Shown: positions 8,316 to 16,950, numbered from the stretch's first letter. The stretch is 25,155 nt of DNA from Trichomonas tenax (GCA_023091735.1 JALKBU010000776.1:1-25155), one strand, 5' to 3'. The notes: generated by a model from the sequence alone, not told the origin. Program-made: numbers and translations.

Positions 8316-8933
8316 TTAGATTTCGGTTGATTTGACAAAAATTGCGCCCTTTGACTTCATTTCGGCAATAGCATCAAAAGAATCGTTTGGGTTGACACCA
8401 GAAATGCAGTCTTCGACAACGAATACCTTATAACCGAGTTCTAAAGCATCAAGAACGGAAAATTTAACGCAAAAGTCAGTTGCAACACCGAGGAAGTATA
8501 ATGTATTGATATTCTTGGACTTCAATTGCTGGTCGGCATTTGTAGAACTTGTTTTAACAACATCTTTGAAGCAACTGTACGAATCAACGGAAGATTTAGT
8601 TCCTTTGTAAACTTCCATGTCTGAATCTTTCTTAACAATATCTTTTTGGAGTTTGGCGCCCTCTGTGTTTTGTTCACAATGAGGAGGGAACAAACATTGC
8701 ATAACTCCGCCTGCATCGACTAAATCGAACAGCTTGTGGCCGGGATGGTTTGTTACGAATGAAACATGGTCATGTGGATGCCAATCATGAGTAAATATGA
8801 CGTTTTCGAACTTGTTGCGCAAAATGTTCAACTTGGGAACAATCTGCATGGCATTGGATACCGACAGTGAGCCAGATGGCTCCACGAAGTCGTTCTGCAT
8901 GTCGATAACAACGAGCGCTGTGTAATTCATCAT
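8316..8933 (-). CDS. Nicotinamidase (isochorismatase-like hydrolase)
   Basis: The product (205 residues) hydrolyses nicotinamide to nicotinate and ammonia, the first step of NAD salvage by the deamidating route; it is presumably cytosolic. The whole catalytic set is visible: Asp11 (VVIDMQNDF), Lys110 (VYKGT) and nucleophile Cys155 (GVATDFCV). The metal ligands are Asp50 and His52 (THDWHP) and His85 in FPPHCEQNTEGAKL, the block that reads WPxHC-x-x-GTxGA in the PncA/Pnc1 family. The length is normal for the family. The gene starts with two consecutive ATG codons; either could be used. No clear initiator (TCA-pyrimidine) precedes it, but TGTCA and TGACA half-words flank a short spacer at about 8945-8970. 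Family members with other amidase substrates exist, but the H85 block favours nicotinamidase. Confidence 0.92.
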   Translation of the reverse strand: MMNYTALVVIDMQNDFVEPSGSLSVSNAMQIVPKLNILRNKFENVIFTHDWHPHDHVSFVTNHPGHKLFDLVDAGGVMQCLFPPHCEQNTEGAKLQKDIVKKDSDMEVYKGTKSSVDSYSCFKDVVKTSSTNADQQLKSKNINTLYFLGVATDFCVKFSVLDALELGYKVFVVEDCISGVNPNDSFDAIAEMKSKGAIFVKSTEI

Positions 8934-9315
8934 TTTTGATTTTTGATGTCAGTTTTTGAACTTTGACAGATTTTATTTTTGCTGGAGATTTAGGGTTTGC
9001 AGACTATAAAAAGACAATTCGCTCAAAATCGGCCAAACATTTCTCAAAAAATGTTACCATTCAATTTTGAAAATTTTGTCATTCAAAAATTATTTGAAAT
9101 ATGAAATTATATCCAAAATTCAAGTTTTGGGCAGAAAATAACAATATTGATTTTTTTTAATTTTTGCATAATAATATCTCAAAATTGAAATGAAATCTCA
9201 ATTTTGCTCTAATATTATGGCAAACTTTATCTCAATTTTGAACAAAAAAATCATCACATTAATTTTTATCGAGGCCTCCACCTTTCTAGAAAACTGACAT
9301 TTGTAAAGTGTCAGA

Positions 9316-9516
9316 TTGGCCATACTTAATGTAGTGAATGAACAGCTTTTAAAAACCAGGAGAGATCAAGCATTAATAAATCAGTTACCTCTACAATCAA
9401 CAGATAATATAGCCACTCAATCTATAGCCTCAATTCTCAGCAAAGAATCTTCAACAATCAATCAATTACCTCAATTCTCAGCACATATCTTCAGCAATCA
9501 ATCAATTACCTTCTAG
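9316..9516 (+). pseudogene. Q/S/N-rich frame without an ATG, repeat relic
   Basis: An open frame reads LLKTRRDQALINQLP then a Ser/Gln/Asn-rich stretch in which INQLP is repeated, and ends at TAG 9514. It begins with a TTG and contains no ATG, and a stop lies just upstream at 9304. The DNA repeats short CAATCAATCAATTACC units. It probably is the decayed upstream part of the same transcription unit as 9524-9742, now in another frame. Confidence 0.3.
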
Positions 9517-9523
9517 TTCACTT

Positions 9524-9742
9524 ATGCTAGGATTAGAAAAACGAAAAGAAACTATTAACATCGCTTATTTTATAAGCGATGTTATGATGAAAACTATTAT
9601 CGCTCTTCATTTACCAACGGATGTTGAGATACAAATCATGAAGGAAATTACAGAATTTATTTCCACGCATGCTCCAGATGAGGTAGTAGAAATGTGGAAG
9701 GAAAAAATAAACGAAATTCAACTTACTTATAAATTGGAATAA
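9524..9742 (+). CDS. Small hypothetical protein inside the inverted-repeat element
   Basis: The 72-codon frame encodes a compact, predicted helical protein (MLGLEKRKETINIAYFISD... ending NEIQLTYKLE) with normal amino-acid composition, unlike the noise frames around it. It starts at an ATG 7 bases after the stop of the preceding frame. Three copies of the TTTACNYGWCA word lie directly after its stop. No family was recognised. It could be a complete small gene carried by the element or the C-terminal remnant of a larger one. Confidence 0.35.
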   Translation: MLGLEKRKETINIAYFISDVMMKTIIALHLPTDVEIQIMKEITEFISTHAPDEVVEMWKEKINEIQLTYKLE

Positions 9743-9747
9743 ATAAT

Positions 9748-9794
9748 TTTACTTGTCAAATTTTTGTTGTTTACACGACATTTTGACATGTAAA
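9748..9794. promoter_or_regulatory. Cluster of three TTTACNYGWCA-type words
   Basis: TTTACTTGTCA (9748-9758), TTTACACGACA (9770-9780) and, inverted, TGACATGTAAA (9784-9794) occur within 47 bp. The last runs into another inverted half, so the segment can fold back on itself (ACGACA with TGTCGT). Function unknown; see the findings for the other copies. Confidence 0.45.
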
Positions 9795-9861
9795 CATGTC
9801 GTTTTTTCTAGAAAGGCAGATGACTCATTTTTTATCGTTCAAAATTGAGATAAAGTTTTGC

Positions 9862-10247
9862 GGAATTTAAATCATATATCTTATGAAGAATCTATGCTTT
9901 AAGTTTTAGAGCAAAAATGGTAGTTGAATATTTTTATTCGAAAATTATAGTGAATTTAGATAAAAAAATCAGATGTTATATCTAATTTATACGTTTTAAA
10001 TCCAAAATAAGAAAGTTTTCATTTTTGTTGTCACTTTTCAGATATCTTATCATTCAAAATTCACTTTTCTTTTCCAGAATGCTTTATTTCGTAGACTGTA
10101 TTCGAATTTTTCAACAAAAATGGCAACGTCAGATTTGCGAGTTTACAAAAGATGCTGAATTTTTTTGTTTTGTTTTGATAAACTTTATACGTCAAAAACA
10201 ATCAATAACTTGTCATGTAAAATAGCAATTTCTGACGACTTTACACG
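9862..10247. other. Intergenic stretch between the element and BUD31
   Basis: No supported gene. Further copies of the recurring word occur near its right end: TTTATACGTCA (10184-10194), TGTCATGTAAA (10211-10221) and TTTACACGTCA (10240-10250). The last includes the BUD31 stop codon on the minus strand. A 48-codon frame from an ATG at 10079 exists but looks like noise. Confidence 0.4.
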
Positions 10248-10754
10248 TCAGATGGTGTCGCTTTTTATGCATGCAGTAACTTCGGATTTCGGTTGTTCTT
10301 CAGTATCAGAATCACTGAAATCACCAGAACAGCATCCAGGGCAACCGCAGTGGAAACATTTGAGGTCTTTTTGGCGTTTATTTCTTGGAACTCGGCAAAT
10401 ACAAGTTCCTCCGTGATCAGTATGCTTAGAAGCGCAAGCAACACAGCAGAGTCTGTCAAAGCCGGGCTTTCTCCACATATCTATTAAGTTGTTGTCCGCA
10501 TAGCCCTGTCTCACGATCCATTCGTATAATTCTTTCGACATTGTTTTATTTTTGTATCGCATTTCGTATATTATTCTGCTTCTCTTCCAATTGCAGCGCA
10601 TAACTTTCCACATTTTCTCTTTGTTATTTTCTTCTTGAAATGTTGATGACTCAGCGACCCTCATTTCATCATTTAACCGCTTAACTTCTGCCTCTATTTC
10701 CTCCCATCCTTGTGGTGGCTTTAAAGAACTTCGGCGTCTGACTCTTGGATCCAT
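10248..10754 (-). CDS. BUD31: BUD31/G10 spliceosomal protein
   Basis: The product (168 residues) is a clear member of the G10/BUD31 family, a conserved component of activated spliceosomes (Prp19/NTC-associated) that acts in the nucleus. Hallmarks are PPQGWEEIE near the N terminus (14-22), an R-x-IYEMRYK block (60-68), SKELYEWIVRQGYADNNLI (73-91), and the cysteine-rich end with C103, C104, C107, C118, C120 (CICRVP), C133, C136 (CFHCGCPGC), C138, C141 and C142, which bind zinc clusters. The family normally ends soon after the last cysteines. Here an acidic Ser/Asp/Glu tail of about 25 residues is added. Presence of this gene implies a working spliceosome although no intron is seen in the window. 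It is divergent from the TRAPPC8-like gene. Confidence 0.96.
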   Translation of the reverse strand: MDPRVRRRSSLKPPQGWEEIEAEVKRLNDEMRVAESSTFQEENNKEKMWKVMRCNWKRSRIIYEMRYKNKTMSKELYEWIVRQGYADNNLIDMWRKPGFDRLCCVACASKHTDHGGTCICRVPRNKRQKDLKCFHCGCPGCCSGDFSDSDTEEQPKSEVTACIKSDTI

Positions 10755-11047
10755 TTTTTAAAATACCGACCCCTATTTCTCCCCTAATTAGTCAAAATTG
10801 CCAATGCTTCACCAATTCTTAAAATTTTTATATAAATAGTATTTAAATATGATATTATTTATAAATATTAAATAAAATGAAATTTTAACTGAGAATTTCA
10901 GAATGATTACAAAATAAATGTAATGTTTATTGGTAGAAAGTGAAATACATTCAATGTTTGCTTTATATTTTAAATATCAAAAGATTTAATATTTTTATGA
11001 ACACTAACTAACAAAAATCAACCCCTTAAATTTCAAATTCTTTCTTG
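10755..11047. promoter_or_regulatory. Shared divergent promoter region, BUD31 and TRAPPC8-like
   Basis: The 293-bp gap between the two diverging ATGs is AT-rich and has no gene. Neither start has a canonical initiator: BUD31 is preceded by GGTATTTTAAAAA and the TRAPPC8-like gene by TTTCAAATTCTTTCTTG. An ACTAACTAAC word at about 11006-11015 resembles a branch-site sequence, but no splice sites accompany it. Confidence 0.4.
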
Positions 11048-14000
11048 ATGAAATCTGCAGAACACATTCGTTCATTTAAAGCTCGAGATTTTATCAAACA
11101 GAGGTTTTGTCCGATGGTTGTCGGTTTCGTTGATGCGAATGTCGACAAAATCTTTAGTTATTGCGGAGTTTCTTTCACAGACTTTTTTACAGCGATTTGC
11201 GCGCATTATCCTGATTCGATCCGCTTTGTCAATGTCACGAACATTATGGAAATCAGCGAAAATCAGGCATTCGAAAAAATTAAAGTTGACACAACAAATT
11301 ACGGAAAGGCTTTCATTGATGAAAAATTCGAGAAAATGACAGTAATAAATGAAAATATTGAACAATTTGAGTACAAATTGCCAAAGAAATTCACATTTGG
11401 CTCAGAAAATTGGAAAAAGCCACCTTGGTTCCAAAATTTCGTTCAAAAAGTATATGACGCGAATAAGCACAGAAGGCAGAATTTTGTTGACATGCCTTGT
11501 TGTCTTTTATACATTTCTACAGTAGATTCACATCCATTCGATAAAAAAGCCATGAAATCAATGATGCCACTGCAAGCATGGATGATGGACTTCATTGAGG
11601 AACTTCCTGTAGCAAGATTAACAATTTATGATTCAATGATTTCTTCATCACCACCAAAAATAAGTAAAATGGATTATGATTTCGTAGCATCTTTAGGAAT
11701 ACGCTCGAGACAGACTGATAACAGCACACAAACAAATACAGACTTTTTCAATAGAATGTTTAGTTATAATCCAGAATTAATTCAATCAATGCTCAATTCT
11801 AAGTTTATTGGTGTCAGAGAGATAGAATTGGTTGTTGGTATTATTCAATCTATTCAAAAAGAAGTAATTAACCCATATTTATCATCAAACATCACGAAAT
11901 TCAAAGATTTCATTGAAAAACAAGGAAAAACAATCAATGTCATCAAAGGAATGTTCAAGAAGAAAAATGACAAAACTGATCCAAATACACTTCCAATCAA
12001 GAAAACCAACCAATTAAGACTTGCAGCGATGTACATATCAACAATGAACTTAGTTGAAGCAGAAAAATTATATAAACATATATCACTGCATATGCCAAAT
12101 ACAAAGTTACGAATTATCGCAAAATATTATTCCCTTATCATTGGTTTTGCACAGGGAAATTCAAATTTCTTGACTGCTAAAGAACTGATTGAAGAAGTCT
12201 TTGAAACAGCGGATCTCAAATTAGCATTGGATATTATTCTCATTCTGTCTGAATTCTTCAATGCTGAGGGTGATTTGAAGCATTGTATGTATGTGCTACA
12301 AATGGGAATCTCTAAGTTCAGAGGTTACGCAAAAAACAATGATTTTAAGATTCTCATTATTCTCGCATTTTTATATGAACGTCTTGCAGGAATTATCGAT
12401 AATGATAAGAGAATCCTTTATTACACAGCACAAGCAGGAGAATTCTATGCAAATGCTTATCAATATGGACATTCATTGAGATGCACTATTTGGCTTGTCA
12501 ACATTCTTCCGCGTGATTCATGGCCGTATCTTTATCAAGGAGCTCTTCTCAACAAAGCAATTGCATTGACATATTCAAATGAAGTTATCAGAGCCATTCT
12601 TGGATGCAAGGAACTCCTTGAAATGGATAATCTTCAGGAAGGTCTCCAAGAGTCGACAATCAGTCAATTTTGGTCTCCTTTCAACAGCAAAGACTTCGAT
12701 CCAACAAAGATAACATTCAGCTTTTCACCTCTCGTTTCAGTCAAATCAGCAACAGTTATCACTCCCTCTGTGCCAGAATACTGGGGCTATGAGCACAGCG
12801 ACTTCCAGGAGATTCTCGATGCATTCATAAAGATAAGAAATGAAGAAAGAAAAATGAGTGCTAAAACATTGACAATTGAAAGTTGGATGTCTGAAGAACA
12901 AGTGAAAGAAGAAGAAATATATCATGTTTCATGTGGATGCAATCTCAAAGTTTTAGTCAATCTTTCAAACAAATATGTTTTCGGTGTTAATTTGACTGTT
13001 GCTCAATTGGAAGCAGAATTCCATAACATTAATCCAGGCCAAAAAATAGAAAATCCATATACAACGCAGCCTTCAACAAAAATCGATGTTCCAAGTAAGA
13101 GATATTCTGATAATGGAATCGTCAAAGTTTTGCCATTAGATTTCGTTTGCAATACTCCTGGTTTGTTCAAGATTAATAAATTCAACATGAAGAACTGGGG
13201 AAGCGTCGAAACATCAGTTAGTTTCCCTCCTGCTATCATCAGAGCAACAGAAGAATTCCCATTGTTGTCAATGGAGGTTCAAAATCTTCCTTCAGAGATG
13301 TTCCAAGGACTATGTGTTAGATTTAGTGTTGCAATAACAAACAAAGGTAAAGCAGATGTTTCTCAACTCACTTTAGCATTTGATCATCCAAACGCAATCA
13401 TTTATGAAGGTGATGTTGTTTATATCAATGGAATTGCAACACTTTTACTTCCACAAACAATTAAACCTGGCGAAACAATACAGATTCCTTTAATCTTTAG
13501 AGCAGCGAAAATTAACTTAAACAGAGTCCATTTCTATGTCAGCCACAGCCAATCTATTATAGCTATGACAGCAATAAGTGTTAAAGTTGGAAACTCTGCT
13601 TCAATCTATGCAAGAGCTGTTCAAATATCTCATGATACATCAAAGTTTGCAATCAAAGTTAAATTCGATCCAAAGATAGATGGACTTTCATTGGTTGGTG
13701 TTTTCGATAAATCAGGACGAATGCTTGAGATGCTTGAAACTCAAACATTGCAAGAAGTTCAAAAAGAGTCATCGACAACAATTGTTTTCTTCGCTGACAG
13801 ATATAAGAAAGATTGCGTTTTAGAATCATGGAGGTTATTCATGTTAGAACAATCTTCTTATGCTTTGTTGTATAAATCGAAAGGATATGAGCTCCTTGCA
13901 CAGCAGAATCTTAGAGTTCGGCCTGAACCAGGAAATGATGTAAGAATTAATGCTCCAAATATTGTTAGATTCGAACCAAATCTCAGAATCAAAGTTACAG

Positions 14001-14272
14001 CAACTTTCTCTAAGCCGTGTTTCGTTCAGCCGAAGCCCATTGATCTCCTTAATGATGCTAAAGGTGAAATTACTATGATTATGCCATGCAGATGGACAGG
14101 AGTGACAAGGAAGAAAGTATCAGAAGAGAACGGCTTCAAATGCGATTTCACTTTCTCCGTGATGTCTCCTGGTGTTTTCTCTTTAACTGGTTTCATTTGT
14201 AGTGAAACTAAGGAGTTCCTCAAAGTTGATGATGCCCAGATGCTTCATCTTATCCATGTTGTCTCTGAATAA
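11048..14272 (+). CDS. TRAPPC8/Trs85-like TRAPP complex subunit
   Basis: This 1074-residue protein resembles TRAPPC8 (yeast Trs85), the TRAPPIII-specific subunit that directs Rab1/Ypt1 activation in early secretory traffic and autophagy. The N terminus (FIKQRFCPMVVGFVDANVDK, then a SFTDFF helix) matches the family's opening. The next block, PPWFQNFVQKVYDANKHR at about residues 124-142, corresponds to the conserved PWF-x-x-(Y/F) motif. From about 325 to 560 the sequence is helical and TPR-like (LAAMYISTMNLVEAEKLY). The C-terminal part from about 625 is beta-rich with Ig-like segments (VRFSVAITNKGKADVSQLTL, about 755). The length lies between yeast Trs85 and animal TRAPPC8. I chose the ATG at 11048. 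It is tail to tail with the glycosyltransferase gene, 96 bp away. The family call rests mainly on the N-terminal third. Confidence 0.8.
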   Translation: MKSAEHIRSFKARDFIKQRFCPMVVGFVDANVDKIFSYCGVSFTDFFTAICAHYPDSIRFVNVTNIMEISENQAFEKIKVDTTNYGKAFIDEKFEKMTVINENIEQFEYKLPKKFTFGSENWKKPPWFQNFVQKVYDANKHRRQNFVDMPCCLLYISTVDSHPFDKKAMKSMMPLQAWMMDFIEELPVARLTIYDSMISSSPPKISKMDYDFVASLGIRSRQTDNSTQTNTDFFNRMFSYNPELIQSMLNSKFIGVREIELVVGIIQSIQKEVINPYLSSNITKFKDFIEKQGKTINVIKGMFKKKNDKTDPNTLPIKKTNQLRLAAMYISTMNLVEAEKLYKHISLHMPNTKLRIIAKYYSLIIGFAQGNSNFLTAKELIEEVFETADLKLALDIILILSEFFNAEGDLKHCMYVLQMGISKFRGYAKNNDFKILIILAFLYERLAGIIDNDKRILYYTAQAGEFYANAYQYGHSLRCTIWLVNILPRDSWPYLYQGALLNKAIALTYSNEVIRAILGCKELLEMDNLQEGLQESTISQFWSPFNSKDFDPTKITFSFSPLVSVKSATVITPSVPEYWGYEHSDFQEILDAFIKIRNEERKMSAKTLTIESWMSEEQVKEEEIYHVSCGCNLKVLVNLSNKYVFGVNLTVAQLEAEFHNINPGQKIENPYTTQPSTKIDVPSKRYSDNGIVKVLPLDFVCNTPGLFKINKFNMKNWGSVETSVSFPPAIIRATEEFPLLSMEVQNLPSEMFQGLCVRFSVAITNKGKADVSQLTLAFDHPNAIIYEGDVVYINGIATLLLPQTIKPGETIQIPLIFRAAKINLNRVHFYVSHSQSIIAMTAISVKVGNSASIYARAVQISHDTSKFAIKVKFDPKIDGLSLVGVFDKSGRMLEMLETQTLQEVQKESSTTIVFFADRYKKDCVLESWRLFMLEQSSYALLYKSKGYELLAQQNLRVRPEPGNDVRINAPNIVRFEPNLRIKVTATFSKPCFVQPKPIDLLNDAKGEITMIMPCRWTGVTRKKVSEENGFKCDFTFSVMSPGVFSLTGFICSETKEFLKVDDAQMLHLIHVVSE

Positions 14273-14368
14273 TATTTATTTGTTTCTTATTAAAATTATT
14301 TCTAAATCTGTTTTATAAATATATTCAAACATTTTATATAACAAACTAATATATAAATAACAAAATAA

Positions 14369-16066
14369 CTATTCGAGCTTATATTCAACAAACGTCACAT
14401 TAGAGGATCCCCAGAATCTTCTTGGGAATCTCGAAATATAAGTTAATCTTCCTTTTGCGAGTTCTGTTCGTAATTCTTCATTCCAAGGATCAACGTGTTG
14501 AGTGAGATTTGAAACTTTTTCATGTTCAACATGAACGCCACCTTCAAAGTGCTGTATGAAGATTGGTCCGGCAAGAGCTGATTTATCGAATGCAAGTAAT
14601 GAATCAATGTTATAAGTAAAGCGTGATTCAGCATATCCGTGAACAACGAACCAAGCATCTCTGTGCATTCCTTGAAAGTCTCCGCACGCATCCATATACA
14701 GCTGCACATCAAAATTGGACTCTTCTTCAGGAATAATGACTGCTTGATGAACAGCTGTAAACTGTGAGTTAAGTTTTAATATCGATTGCAAATCTGCTGG
14801 TGAAGAAATTCGAGTTGTTCTAATATAACTTATTGGAGTAAATGCATGAGAACTGATTGCATTAAAGAATCCCTGTGGAGGTAGAACATCAGCACTACCT
14901 GCAGTAATATATTTGCCATAAGCACGACGAATGCCAATGTTTCTCATGATGTATTCTGGGAATCCAATACTTTCATATTTCATTTCGATGCTTTTTCTGT
15001 AACTTGCTGGAACTTCTATTATTCGCGTGAATTTCTTGACAGTTGGAGGGAGTTCGAAGTGATCTGCGAATCTAGAATCGGTGTTTGGACAATATATTAT
15101 CAAATATTCAAATGAAATATCAGAATAATTCGCTAATATTTTATCCAATGCTTGGACGATTAATTTGAATCTTTCTGCGATTAAATTATCTTCTGTCAAA
15201 GTGATTACATGTGAATGATATATTTTCTCCGCTTTTTCGGCATCTTTTGGAAATTCTTGTGATGAAATTATAACATTTTTTAGATTCTTTTTCGAATCGA
15301 TTTGTATTTGATTTATTGCTCCAATTCCAGCTTTCTTTATTGCATCATTCATTATATCAACTGCCTGATCACAGATCTTTAATAATTCCGTTCCATTGTT
15401 GCATGCATAAACATAGAAACCATTATATTTTCGTATTTTGGTGTCCAAATATTGTTGTTGCAAATCGAGTGTTGAAATATAAGATGAATTCAAAACATCG
15501 GTATATTGGTGATGTTCAAGTGATATTCTGTTCTCTGATAATGTGATATAAGCGATTTTATTATATTCGCAGTAATCAAAAAATTCTTTCTCTCTTTCTT
15601 CTGGTAATTTTTGGACATTGATGATACACATAAGCGTAATTGATCGTAAATATCTGATAATCGAGTTGTTTCTTAAGTCATAATGAAAAAAATCACGAAT
15701 TTCTGCGTATTCTATATTTTTGCTTTTCAGCTGTTTGATAATTTCCTTACCATGTGCTGTTTTAGAGCCTATTACTAAATATCGTAGTACTTCTGCTTTG
15801 TCTGGTTCAATATGAAATATACAAGATATTAAATTCGAGTGATAACTGCGCGTATATATGTCATCTATATCATGTGCGAATATGTCATGTGAATTTAATA
15901 TGCATTTTGTGTTTATTTGCGATATTTCCTGCTCAATTGAAAAACTTCGAATATATTTCTCACTCGGCATCAAAATTGCCGATACAACAGCGACACATGG
16001 AAATGCAATCAGCAGATAGAAGCAGTTGAACCGAATCGTGCGCCCATATCTCGTCACGCTGAGCAT
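14369..16066 (-). CDS. Type II membrane glycosyltransferase-like protein (GT-A fold)
   Basis: The product (565 residues) has a short basic N terminus followed by one hydrophobic segment (about 14-33, FYLLIAFPCVAVVSAILM), giving a Golgi-type signal anchor with a lumenal catalytic part. A GT-A/GT2-like core is suggested by the strand LIIYCPNTDSRF (about 320), the block RNIGIRRAYGKYITAGSADVLPP (about 373-395), and GDFQGMHRDAWFVVHGYAE (about 459-477). The second resembles the N-x-G-x-x-x-A-x-G-x-Y-I...D-x-D block of family 2 enzymes but with SAD in place of a strict DxD. The third looks like the acceptor-side G-x-x-x-x-x-R-x-x-F-x-x-V-x-G-(Y/F)-x-E motif of galactosyltransferase-type C-terminal domains. 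Donor and acceptor are unknown; a role in surface glycan synthesis is likely for a trichomonad. The weak DxD leaves open an inactive or metal-independent enzyme. Confidence 0.7.
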   Translation of the reverse strand: MLSVTRYGRTIRFNCFYLLIAFPCVAVVSAILMPSEKYIRSFSIEQEISQINTKCILNSHDIFAHDIDDIYTRSYHSNLISCIFHIEPDKAEVLRYLVIGSKTAHGKEIIKQLKSKNIEYAEIRDFFHYDLRNNSIIRYLRSITLMCIINVQKLPEEREKEFFDYCEYNKIAYITLSENRISLEHHQYTDVLNSSYISTLDLQQQYLDTKIRKYNGFYVYACNNGTELLKICDQAVDIMNDAIKKAGIGAINQIQIDSKKNLKNVIISSQEFPKDAEKAEKIYHSHVITLTEDNLIAERFKLIVQALDKILANYSDISFEYLIIYCPNTDSRFADHFELPPTVKKFTRIIEVPASYRKSIEMKYESIGFPEYIMRNIGIRRAYGKYITAGSADVLPPQGFFNAISSHAFTPISYIRTTRISSPADLQSILKLNSQFTAVHQAVIIPEEESNFDVQLYMDACGDFQGMHRDAWFVVHGYAESRFTYNIDSLLAFDKSALAGPIFIQHFEGGVHVEHEKVSNLTQHVDPWNEELRTELAKGRLTYISRFPRRFWGSSNVTFVEYKLE

Positions 16067-16106
16067 GAACGCGAATTATGTTTAAATTCCGCTCATCTAA
16101 AATTTT

Positions 16107-16148
16107 TGACTTGTAAAATGTTAAATATTTTATTTTGTAAAGTGTCAA
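16107..16148 (-). promoter_or_regulatory. TTTACAAGTCA and TGACACTTTACA words upstream of the glycosyltransferase
   Basis: About 41 bp before the ATG at 16066, the minus strand reads TTTACAAGTCA (16107-16117). Thirty bases further out is TGACACTTTACAAAA (16133-16147), the same half-words in swapped order. The second is shared with the arm-internal palindrome at 9295-9314 (TGTAAAGTGTCA). They are candidates for protein-binding sites; no initiator is seen. Confidence 0.4.
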
Positions 16149-16905
16149 AAATATTCATATTTATATGGAGAGTTTGTGTTAGAAAATGCTCATTTTTGGT
16201 GATATTTATATTTTTGGATAATTTATCGACTCCTGACACTAATAAACGTGAAAATTAATTCAACAGTACAAAAGTATCGATGCCAACTGTACAAAATGAA
16301 ATATAGAGTTCATTTAAATTTCAAGATCCAATACCATTGAAATTGACGTGCTTCTTAGCCATTTTCTCCAACACATTGATGTTTTGAATGAGATAGCCAA
16401 GAAGTAGGCCATTTTCAATGATATTTGATACTTTGGATTATAATCTATGCTTTATAAGCTACTTTATAGCATTTTGTTGATTAGAATATGAATGTATAGT
16501 CAAGAGATACTGTGAGCTTTAAATTTGCTGCAAAATGACTGAATCACGCGATTTTGCTTTATTTTGACAGATGCATCTATGTTTCAATTCATTTCGTCCT
16601 TTTGCATGCCTAGGAGGATAATATGGAATTGAAGACAGTTGTTTATACTCTTTTTAAATAAGTTTGATAATAATGAATAGAGTTTTTTACATTTTAGTAG
16701 TAAAAAAACAATATAAATCATGCATTTATGAATAGCACACTTACAATGCGATCTATCCCTTTAATATGGAAATCAAATTTGAAAACTGAATAAATGTAAC
16801 TAATTTTTCTGTAGTTGGATTGCAGATATCTATTGACATATGAGCATATGCTGAAAATATTCATTATATGAAGTTTTGTTATTTACGCGGCTTCTGATTC
16901 TCTTC
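16149..16905. other. Intergenic stretch with a possible coding relic
   Basis: No intact gene. On the minus strand 16437-16321 reads as a short protein-like frame (SNIIENGLLLGYLIQNINVL, then EKMAKKHVNFNGIGS and TGA) with no ATG and a stop upstream. Its base composition is less AT-biased than its surroundings, so it may be the 3' end of a decayed gene. No family was recognised. Confidence 0.3.
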
Positions 16906-16950
16906 GGCAAAAGCTAGAGGCCAAAGGCCGGCAGCTTGCCAGTTTTTTTT
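16906..16950 (+). ncRNA. GC-rich hairpin followed by a T8 run (candidate small RNA 3' end)
   Basis: In an AT-rich gap, 16906-16940 can fold as GGCAA/TTGCC, GCT/AGC and GGCC/GGCC with an AAA loop, interrupted by a two-base bulge and a three-by-three internal loop. Eight T residues follow two bases later (16943-16950). This is what an RNA polymerase III terminator after a structured RNA would look like. The island of higher GC begins about 16884 (ACGCGGCTTC). No A or B box, nor any match to a known small RNA, was recognised. It could also be the end of an element or a chance hairpin. Confidence 0.35.

Larger units (their letters stand above)
9219..9861. mobile_element. Degenerate inverted-repeat element
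   Basis: Two blocks are repeated in inverted orientation: 9219-9243 with 9837-9861 (core TTCAAAATTGAGATAAAGTT, one-base length difference) and 9281-9299 with 9797-9816 (TTTTCTAGAAAGG). The spacing between blocks differs on the two sides, and a weaker match (TTAGAGCAAAA) may extend the arms outward (9202-9212 and 9906-9916). The interior holds two short frames (9316-9742). This looks like an old MITE-like or small transposon copy. It is unrelated in sequence to the 5443-6489 element. Confidence 0.55.

Noticed and set aside
10025..10416. Short plus-strand frames before and across the BUD31 3' end
   Set aside because: They overlap BUD31 in antisense or are AT-rich noise with no recognisable protein features.
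11000..11047. ACTAACTAAC resembling a trichomonad intron branch site upstream of the TRAPPC8-like gene
   Set aside because: The tight branch-site plus 3' splice-site block is not completed (no ACACAG) and no 5' splice site is visible; the coding frame is complete without splicing.
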